Below are positions 1-8,986 of a DNA stretch of 40,196 nt, piece by piece. Positions within the stretch are counted from its first letter, which is position 1. Every line of letters starts with the position of its first letter. The notes under the pieces are model-generated. The model was given only the letters and a program-made list of their open reading frames with translations, was not told the origin of the DNA and searched no databases. The stretch comes from Deltaproteobacteria bacterium. Lineage in GTDB: Bacteria > Desulfobacterota > Desulfobulbia > Desulfobulbales > SURF-16. The stretch is taken from assembly GCA_029933005.1 (NCBI GenBank), contig JAOZOY010000007.1, forward strand, positions 20,259 through 60,454, written 5' to 3'. Position numbers and translations under genes: made by a program.

Positions 1-81
1 GATCTTTCCAGGCTACCCAGGTCGGTGATTTCGGATGAAGAGCGTGAAGTGTGAGATGGACTTTCTTTCGAAAAATTAATG

Positions 82-99
82 TTTCAAGTTAACTTGAAA
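82..99. promoter_or_regulatory. 18-bp perfect palindrome, candidate operator
   Basis: TTTCAAGTT is followed directly by its reverse complement AACTTGAAA, giving an 18-bp perfect palindrome about 88 bp upstream of the first complete gene. Uninterrupted palindromes of this size are typical of dimeric repressor sites, but no regulator can be named. It could also be the top of a hairpin in a leader transcript. Confidence 0.35.
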
Positions 100-124
100 A
101 CGCATCTAATTGAAACGACATTAT

Positions 125-156
125 TTATTCTGTCTTCTGACTCCTGATTTCCGCCT
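125..156. repeat. Short word-like intergenic repeat (copy 1)
   Basis: This stretch contains CTGACTCCTGATTTCC, built of short CTGACTCCTG-like words. It closely matches the sequence at 10829-10862, where the same words occur in the same strand sense. The repeat lies just upstream of the receiver/PEP-binding gene and has no coding content. Function is unknown. Confidence 0.4.
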
Positions 157-187
157 TTCAGCACGATGGCACGTGAAATCATTTTAA

Positions 188-3166
188 ATGAATAAAAAAT
201 ACATCACTACAGCAAAGAAATCTGTTACAGGAACATACCAAGCACTTAATTTGAAACCTAAAGATATTAACATATTCCATGAACTCATGCGTTTCAGGGT
301 TCGGGAAATTCTTCTGGTTTCCAGTCCCTATGACGCCTTTATCATGGAGGAGGATATCAGTCTGACCTCCCGTATCATCAGGGAATACCGGGGCCTGAAT
401 CTCAGTAGCCCTCCCCGCATCAATCGGGTTACTTCGGCCCGAGCCGCTCTGCAGCTCCTGGAGCAGAAAAAATATGATCTGGTCATGACTATGCCCCAGG
501 TAGGAGAGATGGATGGTTATACCCTGGGGTTGGAAATCAAGAAAATCCATTCCGATCTGCCGGTGATCCTGCTGGCCCATAATGTGAAGGCTGTGTATCC
601 GCCTCCTCAGGGGGCGAATATCCAGGGAATTGACAATGTCTTTGTCTGGTCGATTGATCCGGATCTCCTGCTGTCCATTGTTAAAAGTGTTGAAGATTCA
701 ATGAATGCTGAGCATGACACGGCAACGGCTCATGTCAGGGTTCTGATTCTGATTGATGATTCTCCGTTATACCGTTCCTATTTCCTGCCGCTGATCTACC
801 GAGAAGTTGTGAGACAGACCCAGGCGGTTCTTGATGAAAGTTTAAATGAAGAACACCGGCTTCTGAAAATACGCGCCCGACCGAAAATCCTGGTGGCGGA
901 AGATTATGAAGAGGCTCTGGATTTGTATGAAAAGTTCAAGCCCTATGTTTTCGGAGTCATTTCCGATGTCCGATTTCCGCGAAAATTTAAAATGTGCGAT
1001 GAGGCCGGATTTGATCTTCTGCAACAGATCAGAAACGAAATCCCGGATCTACCCTTGCTCATGTTAAGTTCCGATACGCTCAACCGGGAAAGGGCGGAAG
1101 CCATCCCGGCCGTGTTTCTTGATAAAAACTCTCCCCGGTTGCTCAATGAAATTCATCATTTTTTCCTGCAACATCTTGGTTTTGGAGAATTTATTTTCAG
1201 GCTGCCGGATGGTCGGGAAGTGGGTCGGGCTGCGAATTTTCACGGACTGGAGAAGAGACTGGTCGAGGTTCCCGAGCAATCCTTGTTTTTTCATGCCGAA
1301 AGAAATCATTTCTACAACTGGATCATGGCCCGTTCTGAAGTTGATCTCGCCCTTCGGTTGCGTAATATCTGCGTTAAGGATCTGCAGGATGGGACCAGGC
1401 TCAGGCAACGTCTGATCGATAACATTCATGAAATGCGGAAATTAAGGCAGCGTGGCGTGGTTGCCCGTTTTGATGTCTATGACTTTGATAGTTCGGTGAT
1501 GGATTTTGTCAAAATCGGCGACGGTTCCCTGGGAGGCAAGGCCAGGGGGCTGGCCTTTATGCTGAATCGGCTCTGGGAGGCGCCGCAATTGCGGAATTCC
1601 GGTATAAAAATTTGTTTTCCCCAGACCCTGGTCATTACATCAGATGGTTTTGAAGCCTTTGTCGAAGAAAACTCCCTGGATGTGAGCTTTGTAGAAAATG
1701 ACGAGGTGATTGCCGGAAGTTTTCTCCAGGGGCGGATGCCCGGCTGGCTTGAGCAGGATCTGGCTGCTTTTCTTGCCCAGGTCAGGATTCCGCTTTCAGT
1801 CCGTTCGTCCAGCCTGCTTGAGGATGCACAGTATAAACCTTATGCCGGACTGTATAAAACCTACATGATCCCCAATAATCATGTTGATTTCCAGGTCAGG
1901 CTCGAGCAGCTGCTTCATGCCGTCAAACTGGTCTATGCCTCGACCTGTTTTGCCGGTCCAAGGGCCTATTCCAAGCGCGGTCAGGAGGCCAGGAAAGACA
2001 GTATGGCGGTTCTTATTCAGCAACTGGTGGGCAGGCAATATGGTGATTATTTTTATCCCGCCATCTCTGGAGTTGCCCAGTCCTATAATTTTTATCCAGT
2101 CTCCTACATGAAACCGGAGGAGGGTGTTGTCCATGTGGCCCTGGGTTTTGGCAAGACCGTTGTTGAGGGTGAAAAAAGTCTGCGTTTTTCTCCAAGCTAT
2201 CCCAGGATCATGCCTCATTTTTCCATGGTTGAAGACATCCTGAAAAATGCCCAGAGATATTTCTATGCTCTTAAAGTCGGTGATCCTGATCACTTCAGCT
2301 TTCATGAAGGATCAAATCTGAAAAAAAGGGAGATCAGCGAGGCCGAAGAGGAACCACCGGTTCGCTACTTGAGCAGCACATTTATTCCCGAAGAGCAGCG
2401 GATCAGGGATGGCAGCTACCCGGGGCCGAAAGTGCTGACTTTTGCCTCTATCCTTAAATACAACCATCCATTGCCGGGGATACTGGCAAAACTACTGGAG
2501 GTAGGACGGAAGGGCATGGGCTGTGGAGTGGAAATCGAGTTTGCCGTTGATATGGCGGATGATCCGGAAAAATGCGAATTTTATTTTTTGCAGATCCGGC
2601 CCATGGTCGAGGGCTCGGAACGGTTCGAGGTCTTAATAGGCGAAGACGAGATCAGTCGGTCCTTTTGTTCTTCAGGCCAAGCCCTGGGCCATGGCAGCAT
2701 GAAAGATATTTTTGATCTGATTTATGTCAGCCCGGATGTTTTTGACGTGACTGAGACTAAAAGCATCGCGGCGGAAATCAGCCGTTTGAACGGGAAGCTG
2801 AGTCAGGAAAATCGGCCTTATCTGTTGATTGGTCCGGGCAGGTGGGGCTCGGCTGACCACTGGCTCGGAATTCCGGTCCAGTGGCTGGATATTTCCGATG
2901 TGGGGGCTATTGTCGAGCTTCGCAATGAACAGTTGCAGGTAGATGCTTCCCAGGGGACCCATTTTTTTCATAACATTACATCCCTGAACATTCCCTATTT
3001 CACTGTGACCGAAGGCGAGGATCGTTTTGACTGGGATTGGCTGACGGCTTTGCCGGTTTATGAAGAAACCACTTATTTGCGCCATGTCCGGCTGGAAGAA
3101 CCGCTGCTGCTCAAGGTGGATGGCCGGAGTTCGCGGGGGGTGATTTTGAAGGGGGAAAGGGATTGA
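188..3166 (+). CDS. Receiver domains fused to PEP/pyruvate-binding (PPDK N-terminal-like) domain
   Basis: The 992-residue protein starts at ATG 188 with only a weak ribosome site. Residues ~30-170 form a receiver-like fold that lacks the acidic pair and phospho-aspartate. Residues ~185-330 form a second receiver with an acidic pair (IDDSP ~187), a likely phospho-acceptor (ISDVRF ~257) and the conserved lysine (FLDKN ~311). From ~430 there is a PEP synthase/PPDK-type ATP-grasp domain: GDGSLGGKARGLAFM near 440, SVRSSSLLED near 537 and FLQIRPMVEG near 797. The C-terminus has a GPGRWGSADHW motif near 881. I see no phosphohistidine swivel motif (GGxxSHxAI type) and no catalytic TIM barrel, so it cannot be a complete PEP synthase. 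It is more likely a regulated nucleotide or phosphoryl-binding module. gdhA follows 66 bp downstream on the same strand. Confidence 0.85.
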   Translation: MNKKYITTAKKSVTGTYQALNLKPKDINIFHELMRFRVREILLVSSPYDAFIMEEDISLTSRIIREYRGLNLSSPPRINRVTSARAALQLLEQKKYDLVMTMPQVGEMDGYTLGLEIKKIHSDLPVILLAHNVKAVYPPPQGANIQGIDNVFVWSIDPDLLLSIVKSVEDSMNAEHDTATAHVRVLILIDDSPLYRSYFLPLIYREVVRQTQAVLDESLNEEHRLLKIRARPKILVAEDYEEALDLYEKFKPYVFGVISDVRFPRKFKMCDEAGFDLLQQIRNEIPDLPLLMLSSDTLNRERAEAIPAVFLDKNSPRLLNEIHHFFLQHLGFGEFIFRLPDGREVGRAANFHGLEKRLVEVPEQSLFFHAERNHFYNWIMARSEVDLALRLRNICVKDLQDGTRLRQRLIDNIHEMRKLRQRGVVARFDVYDFDSSVMDFVKIGDGSLGGKARGLAFMLNRLWEAPQLRNSGIKICFPQTLVITSDGFEAFVEENSLDVSFVENDEVIAGSFLQGRMPGWLEQDLAAFLAQVRIPLSVRSSSLLEDAQYKPYAGLYKTYMIPNNHVDFQVRLEQLLHAVKLVYASTCFAGPRAYSKRGQEARKDSMAVLIQQLVGRQYGDYFYPAISGVAQSYNFYPVSYMKPEEGVVHVALGFGKTVVEGEKSLRFSPSYPRIMPHFSMVEDILKNAQRYFYALKVGDPDHFSFHEGSNLKKREISEAEEEPPVRYLSSTFIPEEQRIRDGSYPGPKVLTFASILKYNHPLPGILAKLLEVGRKGMGCGVEIEFAVDMADDPEKCEFYFLQIRPMVEGSERFEVLIGEDEISRSFCSSGQALGHGSMKDIFDLIYVSPDVFDVTETKSIAAEISRLNGKLSQENRPYLLIGPGRWGSADHWLGIPVQWLDISDVGAIVELRNEQLQVDASQGTHFFHNITSLNIPYFTVTEGEDRFDWDWLTALPVYEETTYLRHVRLEEPLLLKVDGRSSRGVILKGERD

Positions 3167-3232
3167 GGTGTAGAGGGACAAAGGGGCAAAGGATAAAATT
3201 TCAAAAAGAATTATTTGAGAAGAGGATAGAAT

Positions 3233-4582
3233 ATGACGGATATACTGGAACAAATTACCAATCGAGACCCGGCGCAGAAAGAGTTTCATCAGGCAGTAAA
3301 TGAAGTCCTGGAATCAGTGAAACCGGTGCTTGATCGCAATCCTGAATACCGACGGGCAGCCGTCTTGGAGAGGATTACTGAGCCGGAGAGGGTGATCATG
3401 TTTCGAGTAGTCTGGATGGATGATCAGGAACAGATCCAGGTCAACCGCGGTTTTCGGGTGGAGATGAACAGTGCTATTGGTCCATATAAAGGCGGCTTAC
3501 GTTTTCATCCCTCCGTGAATCTTGGCATTATCAAGTTTCTCGCCTTTGAGCAGGTTTTTAAAAACAGTCTCACCACGTTGGCCATGGGCGGCGGCAAGGG
3601 GGGATCTGATTTTAATCCCAAGGGGAAATCTGATTATGAGGTGATGCGGTTCTGCCAGAGTTTCATGGGCGAGCTTTATCGGCATATCGGCCCGAACACC
3701 GATGTTCCAGCTGGTGATATCGGCGTTGGTGCCAGGGAGATCGGTTATCTTTTCGGTATGTACAAAAAACTGCGTAACGAGTTCACCGGGGTACTGACTG
3801 GCAAAAGCCTTAACTGGGGCGGCAGTCTGATCAGGCCTGAGGCCACGGGTTACGGTACTGTCTATTTTGCCGCAGAAATGCTGGCCGCGGCCGATCAGTC
3901 TTTGGAAGGAAAGACCTGTCTGGTCTCCGGCGCCGGTAACGTCGCCCAGTATACCGTGGAAAAAATTTTGGAACTTGGCGGCAAGACGCTGACCCTGTCC
4001 GATTCCTCGGGCTATATTTATGACGAAGAGGGGATTGACCGGGAGAAGTTGAACTGGGTCATGGAGCTGAAAAATATCAGGCGGGGCAGAATCAGGGAAT
4101 ATATTGAGCAATACCCCAATGCGGCTTACACCGAGATCGAGTCCGGTAATGACTTTAATCCTCTCTGGGATCACAAGGCTGACTGCGCCTTTCCCTGCGC
4201 CACGGAAAATGAAATTAATGAAAAAGACGCTCAAAATCTTGTTAACAATGGCGTACGGTTGGTGGCGGAAGGGGCAAACATGCCATCAACTCCCGAGGCG
4301 GTCAATATTTTTGTGGACAACAAACTGCTTTACGCGCCGGGCAAGGCGGCTAATGCCGGCGGTGTGGCGGTGTCCGGCCTAGAAATGGCCCAGAACAGCA
4401 TGCGGCTCCGTTGGCCCAGGGAAGAGGTCGATGGACGATTGAAACATATTATGAAGTGTATTCACAAGACCTGTCTTGACGCCTCGGAGGAGTATGGCCA
4501 GCCCGGCAATTATGTGGCAGGCGCCAATATTGCCGGTTTTGTCAAGGTGGTCAATGCCATGCTGGATCAGGGGTTGGTGTGA
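3233..4582 (+). CDS. gdhA: NADP-type glutamate dehydrogenase
   Basis: This is a 449-residue hexameric-type glutamate dehydrogenase, which reductively aminates 2-oxoglutarate to glutamate in the cytosol; the length is normal for the small bacterial form. Visible motifs are KGGLRFHPSVN, the catalytic-lysine segment MGGGKGGSDFNPKG near residue 120, the catalytic aspartate in PAGDIGVGAREIG near 160, and the Rossmann segment VSGAGNVAQYTVEK near 232. The resemblance is to the GdhA (NADP) branch; coenzyme preference is inferred. The start at 3233 is preceded by GAAGAGGATAG, a usable ribosome site. Together with ald and lysC it points to active nitrogen assimilation. No terminator is evident; an inverted-repeat cassette begins about 30 bp after the stop. 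Confidence 0.95.
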   Translation: MTDILEQITNRDPAQKEFHQAVNEVLESVKPVLDRNPEYRRAAVLERITEPERVIMFRVVWMDDQEQIQVNRGFRVEMNSAIGPYKGGLRFHPSVNLGIIKFLAFEQVFKNSLTTLAMGGGKGGSDFNPKGKSDYEVMRFCQSFMGELYRHIGPNTDVPAGDIGVGAREIGYLFGMYKKLRNEFTGVLTGKSLNWGGSLIRPEATGYGTVYFAAEMLAAADQSLEGKTCLVSGAGNVAQYTVEKILELGGKTLTLSDSSGYIYDEEGIDREKLNWVMELKNIRRGRIREYIEQYPNAAYTEIESGNDFNPLWDHKADCAFPCATENEINEKDAQNLVNNGVRLVAEGANMPSTPEAVNIFVDNKLLYAPGKAANAGGVAVSGLEMAQNSMRLRWPREEVDGRLKHIMKCIHKTCLDASEEYGQPGNYVAGANIAGFVKVVNAMLDQGLV

Positions 4583-4611
4583 GGGTCGTCAGTTGATGTC
4601 GTCAACTTAAC

Positions 4612-5060
4612 AATTATTTATTAACAATTGATTATTGATTATTTGATATGGCTAAAGGCGATGATATACAGAAAAGGCTGATTAATTTTGCAGTAAACAT
4701 TATTAAACTCTCGGCAAAATTGCCAAAATCTTCAGCAGGGAAACATATTGCCGGTCAAATATTACGAAGTGGAACCTCCCCTGCTCCTAATTATGCTGAG
4801 GCACGTTCAGCTGAAAGTTCTAAGGATTTTATACATAAGTTGAAGGTCGCGTTGAAAGAATTAAATGAAACTAAAGTTTGGCTACAAATAATCATACAAA
4901 GTCAGATGATATCACATGCAGAGTGTGCAAGTTTACAAAAAGAGTGTGACGAGCTCTGTAGAATTTTAAGCGCAAGCGTAAAGACCGCTTTAAAGCGAAA
5001 ACTAAACCCCAAATAATCAATAATCAATAATCAATTGTTAATATTCAATTGATAATGGAC
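4612..5060. repeat. AT-rich inverted repeat enclosing the four-helix-bundle gene
   Basis: The left arm (4621-4645) and right arm (5010-5041) are reverse complements, except that the right arm carries one extra 7-bp AATCAAT unit. Similarity continues outward with a few mismatches to about 4612 and 5060. The left arm ends 2 bp before the start codon, and the right arm includes the stop codon, so the repeat fits tightly around one gene. This looks like a single-gene mobile or recombining cassette inserted behind gdhA. A hairpin function in the transcript is an alternative. Confidence 0.65.
4648..5016 (+). CDS. Four-helix-bundle protein (S23/IVP-like family)
   Basis: The 122-residue all-helical protein carries the family pattern AGKHIAGQILRSGTS-PAPNYAEA followed by SSKDFIHKLKVALKELNET. 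This is the four-helix-bundle family first seen in intervening sequences of 23S rRNA genes and related to diversity-generating retroelement accessory proteins. No rRNA gene or reverse transcriptase is present here, so it is a free-standing chromosomal copy of unknown role. No ribosome site precedes the ATG. The gene is framed by a long AT-rich inverted repeat at 4612-5060, and it is richer in A+T than gdhA, which suggests acquisition as a cassette. Confidence 0.85.
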   Translation: MAKGDDIQKRLINFAVNIIKLSAKLPKSSAGKHIAGQILRSGTSPAPNYAEARSAESSKDFIHKLKVALKELNETKVWLQIIIQSQMISHAECASLQKECDELCRILSASVKTALKRKLNPK

Positions 5061-5089
5061 CAAGAACCCGCTCCCCCCATTCACCCGTC

Positions 5090-6229
5090 TCAATATAAAT
5101 CATACCGGGTCAAAACCCCGTCCAGGCCACCGTTGGCAAGGGGTTTTTTCCAGGTCGGCTTGAGGCCGATGGACTTGATCAGCTCTTTTTTGCCAAAATA
5201 GAGAATCGCCGTAGAGCCGGTGCATTTCTGTTTAAGGAAATCACCGAATTCTTTCATGAACACGGTCATGTCCCTCCCTTTTTCCAGGCGGATGCCGTAA
5301 GGCGGGTTGGTGATGATCAATTTATTTCGCAGATCGTCTCTTTTTTTATAAGGGAGTGTTTCGAGATTGATTTTGTCGCCCTGGGGGAGAATTGCGAGGT
5401 TCTTGCCGGATGCTGCCACGTCCCGGGCCGAGATGTCCGAGCCTGCGATGAGTCCCGGGGGCAGCTCTCGAATACCATTGTCCGCCTTTTTTTTGATCCG
5501 CAGCCATAAAGATTGATCAAAATCGTCCATCATCTCAAAACCAAACTTTTTGCGTAGAAAGGCGGCGGGAATGTGGCAGGAGTACATCAGTGCCTCGGCC
5601 AGCAGAGTGCCGGAGCCGCACATGGGATCAGCTAAGGGTCGCCGGCCGTCCCATTCGGAAAAACGGATCATGGCCGCAGCAAGGGTTTCCTGCATGGGCG
5701 CCTCAACCGTTTTTTTTCGGTAGCCGCGCTTATGTAATGAACCGCCGGAGGTGTCCAGGCTGATGATCGCCTTGTTTCTCTCAATGCGCAGATGAAAGCA
5801 GATATCAGGTTTTTGTGTGTCAACCGATGGTCGCTTGCCATCCTTTTTTCGAAAATAATCGGCAATGGCGTCTTTGAGGCAGAGGGCGGCGTAACGGGAA
5901 TGTTTAATTTTACTATGGGCGACCGTTGCAAAGATGGCAAAGGTATTTTCAGGCGTCAGGAGTTTATGCCAATTTATCTTAAGAGCGGTTTGGTATAGAT
6001 ATTTTGTGCTGTGGCAGTCAAAGCGCAGGAGCGGAGCCAGGATACGGCTGGTGAGACGAGAGCAATAATTGATTCGGTACAGCGCTGCCTTGTCGGCGTC
6101 AAAATAAACGCCTCGAAAACCAGGTTTCATCTCTTGCGCTCCGAGGGAAGCAAGTTCGGTGGCAACGAGATCTTCCAGGCCATGACCGGTCTGGGCAAAA
6201 TAACGCGAAGTTTTCTGATAGGTAAACAT
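5090..6229 (-). CDS. THUMP-domain RNA guanine-N2 methyltransferase (RlmL/YpsC-like)
   Basis: This 379-residue protein has the order of RlmL-type 23S rRNA m2G methyltransferases without the second (RlmK) half. An N-terminal ferredoxin-like plus THUMP region covers ~5-160, and a class I SAM-dependent methyltransferase domain covers ~165-379. The SAM-binding loop DPMCGSGTLLAEA lies near residue 201, and the catalytic NPPYG motif, used by N-methyltransferases acting on exocyclic amines, near 306. The product is probably N2-methylguanosine in rRNA or tRNA; the exact target cannot be told from sequence. It is divergent from the porin gene and stands alone. The start is preceded by a weak GAGAG ribosome site. 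Confidence 0.88.
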   Translation of the reverse strand: MFTYQKTSRYFAQTGHGLEDLVATELASLGAQEMKPGFRGVYFDADKAALYRINYCSRLTSRILAPLLRFDCHSTKYLYQTALKINWHKLLTPENTFAIFATVAHSKIKHSRYAALCLKDAIADYFRKKDGKRPSVDTQKPDICFHLRIERNKAIISLDTSGGSLHKRGYRKKTVEAPMQETLAAAMIRFSEWDGRRPLADPMCGSGTLLAEALMYSCHIPAAFLRKKFGFEMMDDFDQSLWLRIKKKADNGIRELPPGLIAGSDISARDVAASGKNLAILPQGDKINLETLPYKKRDDLRNKLIITNPPYGIRLEKGRDMTVFMKEFGDFLKQKCTGSTAILYFGKKELIKSIGLKPTWKKPLANGGLDGVLTRYDLY

Positions 6230-6811
6230 GTTCTCTCTGTGAGTTAGACGGATTTGACGGAATAAGGAATTCCCTCTTGGGGTGTGTGTTATTTTATTTT
6301 AACGCACCTGACATAGAGATGCAATTCCGGAGGATACGCAGGTTGATTTTACAACAAAAAAGGTATAAACCTTTAAAGCGTTAAATTAAACGGTTAAGTG
6401 TTTTTTTGGAAAGATATGTATTTTTACAAAAAAGAGGAAATAAATGATTGATTTTTAATAGAAATTAGATATACATTGATATTTATAAAATTTTGATGAT
6501 TTTGTAAAAAAGATTGGAGTCATAGTTAATCTCGTTGCTTTCTCGTTGTCTCTATTTTTTTTTGGGTGTAACTATTTGTAATAAAAGATTTTTTTTGCGA
6601 GTTCATCAGATTTTAACAATTTTTTTAACACTTTTCCAAGGTTAAGAAAATAAAGTAAGTTGCTATGTTCAATCAAGGGGAGGACCAATGGGGAATTGGT
6701 CCGATTTTATACATCTCAACTTAAAGAGGAAAAAGAAGCAAAGGAACATTGTAACATTGGTAATCACGGGAGAAACAAGAGTAAAACCACAACAAAGGAG
6801 ATAAGGATAAG
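6230..6811. other. 582-bp AT-rich divergent intergenic region
   Basis: This gap separates the minus-strand methyltransferase from the plus-strand porin and must hold both promoters. It is very AT-rich with many T and A runs. I see no RNA gene and no convincing coding frame. The notable feature is the hairpin at 6682-6702. Two candidate porin ribosome sites, AAAGGAG (6794-6800) and AAGGA (6803-6807), lie at the end. A long untranslated leader is plausible. Confidence 0.5.
6682..6702 (+). promoter_or_regulatory. Hairpin in porin leader region
   Basis: GGACCAAT at 6682-6689 and ATTGGTCC at 6695-6702 form a perfect 8-bp stem with a 5-base loop, 110 bp before the porin start. No T run follows, so it is not an intrinsic terminator. 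It could stabilise the message, or be an operator. Confidence 0.35.
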
Positions 6812-8206
6812 ATGAAAAAGAAATTATTAGTTTCAGGATTGAGTCTGCTGGCAGGTTTGGGAATGGCTGCTTCGGCTTCCGCCTTCAGCTTTGATTTCCA
6901 CGGTACCATGTGGCAGACCATTGGCGGCACGGACAATCAGGCGGCATTACAATCAAAATTGAAAAGCGGTAAGACAAATTATTTTACTTATGAGAATGCG
7001 GCCGGAGTTGAGCAGTTAAACGTCAAAGGTGCTGATAAAGCAGGTTATTATGATGTAATGGGTGATAATAATACCGGCACCACTTTTGGCCTGACCAAGG
7101 CCCGTCTGCGTTTCGAGGGAACCACTGATGACGGCAGGGCTAAATTTGTTTACGGCCTGGAAGTGGGTACCATTAACTGGGGTGATAAGGATAAAGGTAT
7201 GGGGTTATCCGGTGACGGTGTAAACCAGGAGACTCGTTTTGCCTATGCCCAGTTACAGGTGCCCGGCTTGGGCCAGAATCATTATATTCGTGCCGGTCTG
7301 CAGCCAACCAAGATCAATCACTGGGTCTGGACAGAGACCGCCGCCGGTTTGACCTACCACGGCAAGGCCGGCGACAGCAAATGGATGGCCGGTTGGTATC
7401 GGGGCGATGAAGACCGGGCCGGGAACTCTTCAGATAATGATTATTTTGTTTTGAAGGCTGAAAACAAGATTACTTCGGATTTAAAACTGGGACTCTTTGG
7501 CGTCTATGTTAATGCCGGTGACGAAGAAACTGTTGGTATCACAGATCTTAATTTCACCCCAGGCTCAGCGGATGAGTATGATGATGAGACCTTTTATGTC
7601 GGTCTGACCGGTGAATTGAACGGTCCGTTTTTTGGTAGTTTTGATCTGATCTACCAGGGCGGTGAAGTTGACTTTACTGACTCTGATATTGAAGATTTAG
7701 ATCATAAAGCTTATCTGGGTGACTTGACTTTTGGTTATAAGTTCACTGACAAGTTCAAGATGTATGGCAACGTTCTCTATGTCAGTGGCGATGACGACGC
7801 CGGCGATGACGACGCCGATAACTTCAACTCCATTGACGTTGATGTCAAAGTCGGTATCATCTTTACCAAGGATAGTCTGCTGGGCGATTGTGACCGTTTT
7901 GTCACCGATTCTCCATATATCATGGATCAGGGTCTGATCAACTATGCCCTTTTTGGCGAGTATCAGCTGGATCCGAAAAATCATCTTCGTGCCGCAGTAC
8001 GTTATCTGGAAACAGCGGAAGATTCCTACCTGGAAGATGACGAACTGGGTACGGAGATCGATTTATGGTACAGATATAAATACAATAAAAATGTAACCCT
8101 GCGGCTCGAGGCGGCTTACCTCCTTGCCGGTGACGCATTAGATACTTCGGAAGGAGACGCGGACGACATGTATACCGTTGCAGCCGGCATTCAGTTTAAA
8201 TTCTAG
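6812..8206 (+). CDS. Acidic outer-membrane porin-like protein
   Basis: The 464-residue protein has a clear Sec signal peptide (MKKKLLVSGLSLLAGLGMA, cleavage predicted after ASASA near residue 24). It continues as alternating short beta strands typical of a 16-18-stranded porin and ends in an aromatic residue (GIQFKF), as outer-membrane barrels recognised by BamA do. Predicted loops are strikingly acidic, including a tandem DDDAG/DDDAD block near residue 328. It probably allows passive diffusion of small solutes. Substrate and family (OprP-like or DUF1302-like) cannot be assigned by eye. A strong ribosome site (AAAGGAG and AAGGA) and a strong terminator after the gene suggest a highly expressed single-gene transcript. 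Confidence 0.8.
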   Translation: MKKKLLVSGLSLLAGLGMAASASAFSFDFHGTMWQTIGGTDNQAALQSKLKSGKTNYFTYENAAGVEQLNVKGADKAGYYDVMGDNNTGTTFGLTKARLRFEGTTDDGRAKFVYGLEVGTINWGDKDKGMGLSGDGVNQETRFAYAQLQVPGLGQNHYIRAGLQPTKINHWVWTETAAGLTYHGKAGDSKWMAGWYRGDEDRAGNSSDNDYFVLKAENKITSDLKLGLFGVYVNAGDEETVGITDLNFTPGSADEYDDETFYVGLTGELNGPFFGSFDLIYQGGEVDFTDSDIEDLDHKAYLGDLTFGYKFTDKFKMYGNVLYVSGDDDAGDDDADNFNSIDVDVKVGIIFTKDSLLGDCDRFVTDSPYIMDQGLINYALFGEYQLDPKNHLRAAVRYLETAEDSYLEDDELGTEIDLWYRYKYNKNVTLRLEAAYLLAGDALDTSEGDADDMYTVAAGIQFKF

Positions 8207-8301
8207 TTCATCAGATGAAGGCTTAAGATTTTGGGCTGAGGGAAAAAGGAAAACATTGTAAATTTTTTCAACCTGATTTTTCAAGCTGGTACATAAGCAA
8301 C

Positions 8302-8337
8302 AAAAAAATGGCGGAGATTTCTCCGCCATTTTTTTGT
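8302..8337 (+). terminator. Intrinsic terminator of the porin gene
   Basis: TGGCGGAGA (8309-8317) and TCTCCGCCA (8320-8328) form a perfect GC-rich stem with a very short loop, preceded by seven A and followed by a run of T. The symmetrical A and T tracts would allow it to act in both directions. It lies about 100 bp after the porin stop. Confidence 0.9.
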
Positions 8338-8380
8338 TTACCCCTACGGGTTTCAATGGTAAAAAGATTGGTAAATAATT

Positions 8381-8885
<505 letters not shown>

Positions 8886-8986
8886 ATGATAGCGTATGAT
8901 GAATGAAAAAGATACGCTACAGGGCTTTTCCTTTTTCCCTTTTCCCCTTAGAACCTTCTTTAATCAATTCATTTCCCGGAGGAATC

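Noticed and set aside
1796-2305. Long minus-strand open frame inside the receiver/PEP-binding gene
   Set aside because: It lies wholly within a well-supported gene on the other strand and has no recognisable domain; it is a shadow of plus-strand codon bias. The same holds for the antisense frames in gdhA, ald, lysC and cimA.
4648-5016. Four-helix-bundle gene as part of a diversity-generating retroelement
   Set aside because: There is no reverse transcriptase, template repeat or variable target gene nearby.
6565-6580. GTAACTATTTGT as another MITE end
   Set aside because: It matches 10 of 12 bases but lies in very AT-rich sequence with no partner end and no duplication.
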